Shown piece after piece: positions 58,701-64,000 of a DNA stretch of 64,000 nt. The notes beneath the pieces are model-generated. The model was not told where the DNA came from. It saw only the letters and a program-made list of their open reading frames with translations, and searched no databases. The position numbers and the translations under genes were made by a program. Source of the DNA: Owenia fusiformis (taxonomy: Eukaryota > Annelida > Polychaeta > Sabellida > Oweniidae); NCBI GenBank assembly GCA_903813345.2, contig CAIIXF020000008.1, positions 30,196,005 through 30,260,004 on the forward strand. The letters run 5' to 3'. Position 1 is the stretch's first letter. Each line of letters starts with the position of its first letter.

Positions 58701-61695
58701 ACAAAAATTTGTTGTTAGACCCCTTGCGATTATATGGAAAAATTCTGGTAATAAAATGTTTTAAATGGTAAGAAAACGAATATGTTCCCAATCATAAATT
58801 ACCTAACTATTTCACATAATTTTGTTAAATCGGCTTGGCTCATATTTGAAAAATCAAACAAAATCTGAAAAACACACTTGCATAACTACACTAATTAAAC
58901 ACCGACATCTACGGTAAAATTAAATAATACATTTTTAAATTATGATAATTAATTTTTGTTCGTATGCTTAGAATAACGGTCTGTGTCTTATAAAATGTAT
59001 AAAAGTTCGAATCAAAATATTTACGTTTTTTTTACCCCTTGTGATGATAGACATTTTTCGACCCGAAAGACGGAAGTTTTTTCAGCAAATGGTATTTTAA
59101 AAGAATCAAGACATGTACACCTTCATAAATATTGCTTCAAATGTTGCTGCGCTAGAGAGTGCTACGGATCCATCATATTCGGAAGTCATGCCATGGACTA
59201 GTGGTTTGAGTATATCGTTTGTTCATACAGTCATATAGTTGGCTAAACAAGAAACATGTATACAAGAAGTTCTATTGGGCAACTATGAGTAACTCTATTC
59301 CATTCATACTTAAATGAGTTGGTCATAAAATATGAGGTTAATCCTGTAGCCGTTAGCCGCAATATGCATTCGCGAATACAAGCCGGTCATATAGCTTATA
59401 GATTATTGGGTGAATTAGTTTGTATTCGCGAATTTTTCATATTTAAATGGGTTGCGCATGAAATCGTAGGTCAGACTGACGCAGAAAGTTGCATTCGCAA
59501 ATACAAGTGTAGATGTACGCACTGCATGAAGTAATTGATTGAGTTAGAAGAGGATAACGTGAAAAAGTGTTTTTTACCTGCCACCATCTTGGCAACATTT
59601 ATCTTTGTCTTTGCCCTTTACATTATCACTGTTGGCTTCGCATATACAATGACCGGCGGTCATTATCCACGTACTACTGAGGATTATACCACTGCAAAAG
59701 TGTTGTCTCTTATTCTCTCTGATATATGATAGAGTCACTACCCACGAGAGGGCGCCACGATCTTTAACAGGATATTTCGATCCCGTCATTTCTTTACGCC
59801 GCTTGTCAGATAGTTTCTTTTTTCTCTGATCTTGATAAAATTCTTGTCGAGATATACCTGTCACAAATAAAGTGTTGCATGACAGTATCTGGTATACGAC
59901 AAGGGTGCGTCTTTGCACATGCATCGTTCAAACCATGTCGGCGCTTATTGTCATTTAGATGAAACTAATGCATTTGAACTTGAAACCGATACTATATTTG
60001 AATAAATTAGTTTGCTTGCTTCCTGATACCTTTACAGATATCGCAATGGAATACATCAGTTTCTATGGTATCCCCTCCACCACAACGCCAGCTCTCTTGA
60101 ATTAATCCGTTCTGATCCATACATTTTCTGACTCTCCTAGCAGGGACACAGACATCTTTGCTACACCCGGTCCATTCTTCCCATTCAGACCACATTGGCT
60201 CCATTGGATCTATTAGTAGAATGTAATTTTCGAATCGCAATTTTCAATTATCATACACAGTTCAATAGATACACCAGAAGCGTAAGTCTTCGATTGATAG
60301 CGTACCAAAGCCTGTTCATGTTTGAAGCTCAATTTTTGTCTTATAAGTACAAGAACGTTTGACTTTAAATGATGAATTACATGTAGTTAAAATCGACAAA
60401 CTACAAAGCTACACGTGCGCATGCGCGACTCTGAAACAACACATGCTCATGATTACTCACGGGATTATATCCTGCAATTTGATTGGACTATATACACTGA
60501 TGGGCATGATTTAGATAATTATTTTCAGTGAACACGAAGGAATATGAAAGAATTATGAGCTACTCACTACTACTGTGTTATATACAGTGACGTAGCTGTA
60601 ATGTACGACAATACGCCATGGCGTCTAGTTGAAAATCCTAAGCGGGGAATTTCTTTATTTTACCTTATCACTTGTTCACCAGAAAATACATGAGAACCTT
60701 ATAAAATTTCCCATTTCTTTTTACTTAGACCTTCTAATAGCATACATTCTCAAAAGCTTTATCATACACTAAGCAACTTCAAACCAAATTTTCATTCATA
60801 TATTATTGGAGTCTTGTTGCCTAAATCCCCAGCTACGCCCCTGATATAGCACATATTTTTGATTTATCATACATGTAATGCTGGATCGATGGGTTGTCGA
60901 TTTTTCTTTTTAGATTTTGGCATTGCCATAAATAGTAAAAAAAATCATTTATTTTATGCTTACTTTGACCTTTTTTCGAGCAATGTTCCCAGTCAATCTG
61001 ATGGTTTCTGCATTCACTGTCAGCTCTTGCGCATTTCTTGTCGTCAACTCTGATTTCCCGTTCATCGAGACAATATCTTCTCCGCACAGCAAGCGTGCTT
61101 TTAAGAGTATTTCTATTACAATCTGACCACGATTCCCAGTCTGACCATTCTATTTTTAAAGAACACCGTGCTGATTATAATGCAGTGTGACCCATCTTAA
61201 CGAGATGGATATTTTTATTACATAATATCATGTTTCCCCCGGGAAATAAACAGGGAATAGTATTGAAATTCAAAAATCCCGTATCAGATCTCGCATTAGA
61301 TCCCGTATCAGCCAAAATCCCGTATCAGATCCCGTATCAGAACTATTCCCGGGAATTTCTCTTGATTTTTACATTTTTCTCTCTATTTTCAAATTTCTTA
61401 ATAAAAGTTGAAATTGTTATTAATTGAATTGTATCGTTTATGTCACCATTATTGGATGATGACAAATCAAACTTGAAAAACACAGTAATTAACAATAGTC
61501 GTTGGTAGAAAATGGCGGATTTCGATCCTTGATCCCTGACTTTTCTAACCTCATACATATAGGTGATTATTTGTACTTTTAAACATCATACTTACTGTAA
61601 CTTTGCTTGGGCGCAGGCTTGACGTAAACTGCAAGGCTTACCAAACATAATATCACCAACATTTTTGATGACTTTAATGAAAACAAGATAATCAT
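31640..61695 (-). CDS. Chimeric secreted protein: TSP1x2 - S1 protease - TSP1 - EGFx3 - sulfatase-like (19 exons)
   Basis: I assembled 19 coding exons by hand. Every junction has GT/AG ends and matching phase, and the total is 3,438 bases (1,145 residues). Domains: signal peptide 1 to about 30; TSP1 35-92 and 98-155; S1 protease about 180-460 (His225, Asp298, Ser392); TSP1 461-514; EGF 515-549, 552-586 and 589-623; arylsulfatase-B-type domain about 630-1145. The sulfatase keeps GKWH (729-732), NNNWPLRG (922-929), Lys931 and a proper C-terminus (AWLPWL). It lacks the formylglycine cysteine (Ser677) and other ligands. Expected to be extracellular, with TSP1 and EGF modules for binding and possibly glycosaminoglycan recognition by the sulfatase fold. 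Introns carry a LINE, MITEs and palindromes. Alternative: two adjacent genes. This is unlikely because exon 9 itself holds both EGF and sulfatase sequence, and because phases agree throughout. Confidence 0.85.
31979..32108. mobile_element. Small hairpin element in intron 18
   Basis: About 130 bp with 17-base inverted ends (ggagtttaagcttgca and its inverse). No coding. A minimal MITE or a stable intronic stem. Confidence 0.6.
32162..32322 (-). CDS. Exon 18: sulfatase C-terminal subdomain
   Basis: It reads [15 protein letters not shown], then [24 protein letters not shown]: the L-x-x-x-x-D-P-x-E-x-x-D-L motif of the sulfatase C-terminal subdomain. The acceptor is pyrimidine-poor (atctaaag), so the first codon is less certain. 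Confidence 0.85.
32519..32664 (-). CDS. Exon 17: sulfatase
   Basis: It reads [20 protein letters not shown], then [18 protein letters not shown], matching S-P-R-x-E-x-L-H-N and A-I-R-x-G-x-W-K-L-L-T-G of the family. Phase 2 in, 1 out. Confidence 0.88.
32701..33420. mobile_element. Long palindrome in intron 16
   Basis: Two arms of about 300 bp (left about 32,701-32,995, right about 33,110-33,420) pair over their length, for example ggaggaggga with tccctcctcc and aatcacttctagagatgata with its inverse. It lies within 40 bases of the exon 17 acceptor. A foldback MITE is likely. Confidence 0.75.
33835..33964 (-). CDS. Exon 16: sulfatase, HVSDW segment
   Basis: It reads [43 protein letters not shown]. 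This matches the ISDWLPTLVKLA...G-x-D-V-W segment of arylsulfatase B. It was found only by searching for the expected segment across the long intron. Both phases (1 in, 2 out) fit the neighbours, which strongly supports one gene spanning the LINE. Confidence 0.85.
34232..37770 (-). CDS. LINE ORF2: endonuclease - reverse transcriptase, one frameshift
   Basis: The first frame (37,770-34,834) has an APE-type endonuclease at about residues 10-300 ([37 protein letters not shown]) and then reverse transcriptase ([51 protein letters not shown]). The frame slips near 34,880-34,890. The other frame continues [12 protein letters not shown] and ends at 34,232 after a C-x2-C...H-x4-C knuckle ([18 protein letters not shown]). 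No RNase H is seen. Total about 1,180 residues if the slip is ignored. Confidence 0.88.
38445..39872 (-). CDS. LINE ORF1: repeat, coiled coil and SGNH-like domain
   Basis: The N-terminal part reads Asn-Asn-Glu-Thr repeats ([15 protein letters not shown]) encoded by a short tandem repeat at 39,746-39,840. Then comes a long charged coiled coil and a C-terminal SGNH/GDSL-esterase-like domain ([31 protein letters not shown]). SGNH domains are known in ORF1 of some CR1-group elements. No ATG is seen before the upstream stop at 39,873. Confidence 0.75.
   Translation of the reverse strand, partial: CLQNSVSRCDPAVNNETLTVNNETPTVKNNETPIVNNETLTVKNKDGDKKTKVTSTDNVSETESNNTKSCETSILQQELSKITRKMEKLENTVCDLIDKVSVNNVSQKETRCSGEESTCEHDTELRRVRKIRKEQADFVTDQARKIKAYQSEIDHQQTIISSKNREIEELNEKIQSKMQVISKQDDELHDLNTLRKKVEKQDSVIRSNKNEMEELQQRIKNKNQYLEDKEEENFELKLQCKKLAHEKKDDTPYTVVTRKSNNLIEITNDENSEKEPTVKLIGSSILSHVDGKRMSGLNVSVEQAYTIQQAKDYVNGSTSKPDITVFQVLSNDVKSVQSDERIIKSMEELVKLNETKAPNSKIIVSLPPPRKDNPKWNLRQKSIASQLEVLFHDNDNVTCCPNDNLGLNGQPKPHLYRDNVHINEQGTRMLCGNILRTVRKFCNLSQPAHRNNNNMTSNNNFYGSRPRYRQQYQRY
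43312..43509. mobile_element. GTAGCC-ended MITE, copy 2
   Basis: Starts agggcgtagccagctttcag, with gggggg nearby and repeated gcgatc words, and ends ctcctggctacgcctat. It is the same family as the copy at 45,587-45,811 (shared tgcgatc and ttttcagt). Confidence 0.7.
44518..45184 (+). repeat. Direct repeat, two units of about 170 bp, 502 bp apart
   Basis: 44,518-44,690 and 45,020-45,184 share agactgttagatgatct, aggtgatgttggtacactt, aagactaagacaaaga and aattaatccttttgt. No coding. It is comparable in size and spacing to the duplication at 24.8-25.5 kb but unrelated in sequence. Confidence 0.75.
45587..45811. mobile_element. GTAGCC-ended MITE, copy 3
   Basis: Starts caggggcgtagccaactttc and ends ccctggctacgcctatg, with G-runs and gtgcgatc inside. 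It lies 2 kb from copy 2. Confidence 0.7.
46998..47723 (-). CDS. Detached LINE ORF1-like protein, 241 residues
   Basis: An open frame from ATG ([10 protein letters not shown]) to stop. The first half is a globular domain with [13 protein letters not shown] and [16 protein letters not shown] followed by FPILKS; the second half is Asn/Asp/His-rich and low-complexity. From memory, T-T-G-T-I-x-x-Q-G domains occur at the start of LINE ORF1 proteins of marine invertebrates. It lies on the same strand as, and 7 kb upstream of, the LINE at 34-40 kb. It may be the front part of the same family, or of the same insertion split by later DNA. A host gene in the intron cannot be excluded. Confidence 0.5.
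   Translation of the reverse strand: MSDFKVFMSNKEVVKRIQTIGSHYRKHVPSKLKKATGSKSKLATLDSLNEHCSSDTYCVFRTNQDGLLNWIITLHLYYEDYNNKQLEICEDLKKISVEASEYKVTVFLTTGTIQIQGNNITEFKSQVFPILKSTTYQIKQSNTEKKDNTQDQSNTQIKSITSTTDINDHEIKSTENDTINNDYHDNEVTNVKLRCTQPDHENAQDENEIEDLEDNNVHENNIMNHNNHDNENPQDKIVFNN
48091..48205. repeat. Dispersed repeat, second copy
   Basis: Matches 10,323-10,445 over about 115 bases (atatcccaaaaccatgatct, gaaacaatg, agaccagaacaccaagg-like end). Class unknown. Within intron 15. Confidence 0.65.
48560..48676 (-). CDS. Exon 15: sulfatase, D-K in place of D-N
   Basis: It reads [20 protein letters not shown], then [15 protein letters not shown]. Asp914 is kept, the following Asn is Lys915, and the substrate-binding Lys (931) in RGSK is kept. 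It is followed by the 14.6-kb intron 15, which contains a LINE. Confidence 0.92.
48928..49023 (-). CDS. Exon 14: sulfatase
   Basis: It reads [20 protein letters not shown], then [12 protein letters not shown], the highly typical helix and strand before the metal-binding Asp-Asn. Phase 1 in and out. Confidence 0.9.
49213..49842. mobile_element. MITE family A, copy 2, in intron 13
   Basis: Nearly identical in length and sequence to 8,903-9,522, with ends cagggtgggccaaaa and inverted, flanked by TA. It fills most of the intron between exons 13 and 14. Confidence 0.8.
49932..50058 (-). CDS. Exon 13: sulfatase, missing active-site His
   Basis: It reads [20 protein letters not shown], equivalent to the [20 protein letters not shown] segment of arylsulfatase B. 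The active-site His in S-V-H-E-P is absent here (Q-F-V-N-P, residues 850-854). It ends [14 protein letters not shown] at phase 1. Confidence 0.8.
50855..50967 (-). CDS. Exon 12: sulfatase
   Basis: It reads [20 protein letters not shown] followed by [18 protein letters not shown], matching the helix that in arylsulfatase B reads T-x-x-F-T-K-R-A-x-x-x-I. Phase 1 in, phase 0 out. Confidence 0.8.
51448..51597 (-). CDS. Exon 11: divergent Cys-rich sulfatase insert
   Basis: 50 codons, phase 1-1: [15 protein letters not shown], then [25 protein letters not shown]. It takes the place of the variable loop of arylsulfatase B but is richer in Cys and Lys. The position and phases fit; the sequence itself is not family-typical. 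Confidence 0.7.
51638..52651. mobile_element. Probable TACAG-ended element in intron 10
   Basis: An inner inverted repeat is clear (cgtgtcgcaaaaaggtggcg near 51,760; inverted cgacctttttgcgacacgt near 52,595-52,613). The outer end tttggcccaccctgta at the right is typical of the MITE families here; the left end (tatacagtatg) matches it only weakly. Confidence 0.5.
52775..52958 (-). CDS. Exon 10: sulfatase, GKWH signature
   Basis: It reads [20 protein letters not shown], then [21 protein letters not shown]. This matches the second sulfatase signature (G-Y-x-T-x-x-x-G-K-W-H). Lys730 and His732 are retained, as is the RGFD turn. Confidence 0.9.
53235..53761 (-). CDS. Exon 9: three EGF domains fused in-exon to the sulfatase N-terminus
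   Basis: Three complete six-Cys EGF modules (residues 515-549, 552-586, 589-623), each with the PCKNxG and CxCxxGYxGxxC pattern. With no intron between, the frame then enters the sulfatase fold: [36 protein letters not shown], then [15 protein letters not shown]. In active sulfatases these read D-D and C-x-P-S-R; here they are D639-S640 and S677-T-A-F-R681. Confidence 0.92.
53908..54069 (-). CDS. Exon 8: third TSP1-like repeat
   Basis: Phase 1-1 exon, 54 codons: [20 protein letters not shown] followed by an aromatic, acidic tail ([14 protein letters not shown]). It has the Trp/Cys start and basic strand of TSP1 but fewer cysteines, so it is a shortened repeat or a TSP1 remnant. Confidence 0.7.
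54449..54662 (-). CDS. Exon 7: S1 protease C-terminal part (catalytic Ser392)
   Basis: It begins GFSGGPLSC, so with exon 6 the motif is C-E-G-F-S-G-G-P-L. The Ser is kept but Asp194 is replaced by Phe391. It goes on [21 protein letters not shown] and [10 protein letters not shown], matching the closing strands and final helix of S1 proteases. Confidence 0.85.
55440..55850. repeat. Facing minisatellite arrays in intron 6
   Basis: About 55,440-55,510 holds repeats of acaactcatcccctgg; about 55,775-55,850 holds the inverse (ggggatgagttgtctag) several times. The two arrays face each other 260 bp apart, 25 bases before exon 6 on the minus strand. Confidence 0.75.
55875..55978 (-). CDS. Exon 6: S1 protease, up to Cys191/E192
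   Basis: 34 codons plus a split one: [14 protein letters not shown], then SPDRVCE, ending phase 0 at GAG|gtaggg. By spacing to Ser392, Arg386 occupies the S1-pocket position 189. Only this frame joins to the active-site Ser exon without a stop. Confidence 0.75.
56034..56656. mobile_element. Inverted-repeat element in intron 5
   Basis: Left arm aggtccatgtgcagtatggc and tgattttagacggtca recur inverted at 56,595-56,656 (tgactgtctaaaatca, tactgtacatggacct). It is about 0.62 kb with no coding. Confidence 0.7.
56761..56858. repeat. Perfect-stem hairpin in intron 5
   Basis: aacgtcatttctgcgggcaa at the left pairs exactly with its inverse at 56,837-56,858 around a loop of about 55 bases. A short stable stem or a very small MITE. 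Confidence 0.65.
57195..57511 (-). CDS. Exon 5: S1 protease middle (catalytic Asp298)
   Basis: It reads [13 protein letters not shown], then [13 protein letters not shown] and [15 protein letters not shown] (Asp298 equals chymotrypsin Asp102), then QPCLLP and [12 protein letters not shown] (the C-x-x-x-x-W-G strand). The donor ACA|gtcagt was chosen over gtatac four bases away because only it keeps exon 6 open and in frame. Confidence 0.85.
59578..59857 (-). CDS. Exon 4: linker and S1 protease N-terminal half (catalytic His225)
   Basis: A basic linker ([14 protein letters not shown]) leads into the protease fold at GALSWVVTL, then [19 protein letters not shown] with catalytic His225 and the flanking Cys pair. 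There is no R/K followed by IVGG-like N-terminus at the usual place (residues 177-185 read KEMTGSKYP). It ends phase 2. Confidence 0.85.
60030..60209 (-). CDS. Exon 3: second TSP1 repeat
   Basis: Phase 1-1 exon of 60 codons: [20 protein letters not shown], then [10 protein letters not shown] and WRCGGG, ending HCDICK. It has the Trp ladder, Arg strand and three Cys pairs of a TSP1 module. It begins after acceptor tactaatag and ends AAAG|gtatca. Confidence 0.85.
60588..60844. mobile_element. GTAGCC-type element, weak copy 4, in intron 2/3
   Basis: Begins cagtgacgtagctgtaatg and ends ccccagctacgcccctga. The termini match the family but the G/C runs are gone. It lies between exons 2 and 3 of the chimeric gene. 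Confidence 0.45.
60964..61149 (-). CDS. Exon 2: first TSP1 repeat
   Basis: Phase 1-1 exon, 62 codons. It begins [11 protein letters not shown] (the W-x-x-W-x-x-W-x-x-C start of a TSP1 module) and continues with a basic strand ([10 protein letters not shown]) and further cysteines, ending HCSKK. The chosen donor is gtaagc; a second donor six bases earlier (G|gtcaaa) keeps the same phase. Confidence 0.8.
61230..61350 (+). repeat. Short tandem repeat in intron 1
   Basis: Several units of atcccgtatcag with variants (gatctcgcattag), flanked by cccgggaa at both ends (61,238 and 61,349, inverted). About 120 bases. Confidence 0.55.
61596..61695 (-). CDS. Exon 1: signal peptide
   Basis: ATG at 61,695 reads [20 protein letters not shown] and then [13 protein letters not shown], a signal peptide with cleavage likely before the Pro-rich stretch. 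A second Met (ATG at 61,662) would give the tighter signal [13 protein letters not shown] and may be the true start. It ends phase 1 at donor ACA|gtaagt. Confidence 0.7.
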
Positions 61696-64000
61696 CTAAT
61701 ACAATGATTTCAATATGTCCTTATAAATCTTAACTACATACGCCCTTTCCAGTTGCAAGTATGTAAAGACTTACGTGTGTTCACACCACACCTGAGGTTG
61801 ATATAGACATAAACTGGAATAATTAATACGGTGACTTGTTGACAGAACACGCAACTCTTCACGTACATGCTAGAAAAACACAATTCATAATTAAACAATT
61901 ATTTTTATTATATGAAATAGGGATTGATGATACATATAATATGTTTTCACTGATCAGCGTTGAAAAATTGATTCATTGGTTCGTTTAGAAATAGTTTTAA
62001 AAGTTAAACAAACTAATCAGAAATCCTGTTGGTTGAAATCCACATCTCAGCATTTCGGTTTCTGGACGTCCTTGTTGTAGAAATGGGAAACGCGGAAAAT
62101 TATTATTTTAAATCGACTCAAAAGAGCGAAAAGGAGTACATGGAAATGAGAGTTATTGTATTTATTTATTTTTATTGAACGACTCTCGTTATAACATTTC
62201 TATCATGCATTCTTATTTGTAGTTTTTTTCACAATGTATGTTGAGAAAACTTGTAATTGTGAGCAGCATAGTTTCTATATAAGTAACACAGGTCCTGGCT
62301 GAGAAAATAATGACAGAGCAAAATTTTTGAGCAAACAGCTACAACGCCATCGCTAATAGATAATAAACAGCAAAGTCACGAGCTGTTTATTTAGAAAAAT
62401 ATATTCCTGAAATAGGTAATTTACTCATTATATACACGATATAAATATATCTGGAACGCAGGGACGTATTTTATATTGAATCAGTCGTTGTTAAAACAGT
62501 AATAAACTGACAGCAATCAATTTATTTTTATGTATGTATTTCATTCCACTTTCATAGAATACCTGAAATATTTATTATTGTGTTCATTATTGTATTATTA
62601 TGATATTCCAATACTTGTTTGGAGTTCATAAGATATCACTTATAGAAGGGTGGATTCAATGGTATTCACCCCAATGTAATAAAAATATTCATACCATCGG
62701 ACCATCGTACATGTATATTGTTCATATATATAATGTATAATACAATACAATTTGCTTAATCATATTTATTATCCCCGTGAAAGGAAACCGGTGGAGATAT
62801 AGGAAAGTCGTCTGTCTGTTCATCCGTCCGTTCGTTTTGTTTGTCCGGGCTATGACCCAAATACTAGTCAAATTTGTCACTATATTTCGTATAAAATACA
62901 ATCTATGATGACTCAAGTACTAGTTGACGGGCTGGGTTCAAATATTTGAGAGTTTAAGCGTGTATATAAAAATATAGACTAATATATTAATCACCCATAT
63001 ACACAAAATGTAGTTCTCTGACTATAAGTAAACGTTCGGCATCAGTGTTTGTTAAGACTACACCGCTGTATGTAATATGCAGCATGCAATACGCCATTGA
63101 TAGTTCTATAGCTGGTTTTCTTATACATATTTTAAACAAAGCTCGTTTAGCGAGATTTTCGGAGCTAAAACATGCGTACCATCATCTACGATATATATAA
63201 TAATACAATAAGATCATCTTACTCTACTCAGAAAAAAATCTTCTTTGTGTCGAAATCAAATTTACACGCATATAAAGTGAATAGACACGAGTATAATGAT
63301 TCCCGTTGACACCAACGTGAAATTTGAAATTTCCCGTTCTAAGCACGAAACTGTGAAGCTGAACGGGTATCTGAAGTAAACTAAAAGAGCTTGAATCGCA
63401 TATAAAACTATGAGCGCTCCATATATTCCTATATTGATTTATGTACTTTCCGTACACGGCTACGTTTTTAAAAGCATTGTGAGCTTAAACTCTTTATTAT
63501 ATGCTGATGCCCTGGAGACAAAGGAACCTTGGTCAAGAAGGAATTTTCAAGATGACCAGTACTGGCTTTCAAAATGTCTGCCGTTTCGAAAAAATGTAAC
63601 TTTGATGACTTTAATTAAGAAATATTGACCGAAGAGCAGGGGTAATATTGTCGAATACGCTCCGCAGGGCTAGACACAAACGTTTCCTTTACTCCGAACG
63701 ACCGAAGGGAGTTGTTCGAAAGCATTAAACTCCAGCCTTTAAAAAAACTGCCGCAAAAACAACTGGATTTTGGAATAACCTCACGTAAAAGTACCGCAAT
63801 TTTCAAAAAATCTTCCGCAAATTTTTCGTTTTAGGTTGGCAGGTCTGAAAAATGGCAGTCATGTTAAATTGAGCAGTCATATCGAAAATCCTTTCATGAC
63901 CAGAGGTCCTTTTCCAATAAGACTTTACCTATAAAAGCTGTAGCTAATCCTAATATTTGATATAGTATCTAAATTCATGACATTCAAGTTCATAATAATT
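61696..64000. other. 5-prime flank of the chimeric gene, no gene seen
   Basis: No TATA box could be placed with confidence. Short frames (for example 63,410-63,628, with a hydrophobic start) carry no recognisable family features. Nothing else is supported. Confidence 0.4.

Noticed and set aside
61230-61350. Short atcccgtatcag repeats considered as a CRISPR-like array
   Set aside because: Units are too short and irregular, with no spacers, in an animal intron.
63410-63628. 72-codon frame with a hydrophobic start, possible small secreted protein
   Set aside because: No second line of evidence: no splice partner, promoter or recognisable motif.

Overview
The window looks like nuclear DNA from a marine invertebrate animal. 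It is AT-rich, with spliced genes that have long introns, many small terminal-inverted-repeat elements, several non-LTR (LINE) copies, and families typical of animals (thrombospondin type 1, EGF, S1 protease, sulfatase, glycosaminoglycan 2-O-sulfotransferase). I cannot fix the phylum from the sequence alone.

Main result: the right half (31.6-61.7 kb, minus strand) is one 19-exon gene that I could assemble by hand with every splice phase agreeing. It gives 3,438 coding bases, or 1,145 codons plus a stop. The predicted secreted protein is signal peptide - TSP1 - TSP1 - S1 serine protease - TSP1 - EGF x3 - arylsulfatase-B-type sulfatase. The protease keeps His/Asp/Ser but has lost both partners of the usual zymogen activation salt bridge. 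The sulfatase keeps its fold motifs but has lost the formylglycine cysteine (S-T-A-F-R in place of C-x-P-S-R) and other metal or substrate ligands, so it is probably a pseudoenzyme. I do not know a named family with this architecture.

Left half: three paralogues of a secreted helical family resembling SE-cephalotoxin/rapunzel-like proteins lie on the plus strand. Copy 1 (exon 1 at 1,177, exon 2 at 3,308-4,599) is whole and has a TATA box. Copy 2 (23.4-24.7 kb) is whole in its main exon. Copy 3 (29.8-31.0 kb) is a broken relic very close to copy 2. A single-exon 2-O-sulfotransferase-like gene (28.2-29.3 kb, minus) with one frame break lies between copies 2 and 3, just downstream of the chimeric gene.

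Transposable elements: a nearly full LINE (34.1-39.9 kb) sits inside the 14.6-kb intron 15 of the chimeric gene. Other LINE 3-prime fragments lie at 6.9-7.7, 20.8-21.6 and 22.1-22.3 kb. Two 3-kb foldback elements lie head to tail at 10.7-16.7 kb. There is a mariner relic at 26.8-27.8 kb, several MITE families with TACAG-type ends, long palindromes at 18.8, 25.9 and 32.7 kb, and a GTAGCC-ended family in four places. No RNA genes, CRISPR arrays or retroviral elements were recognised.
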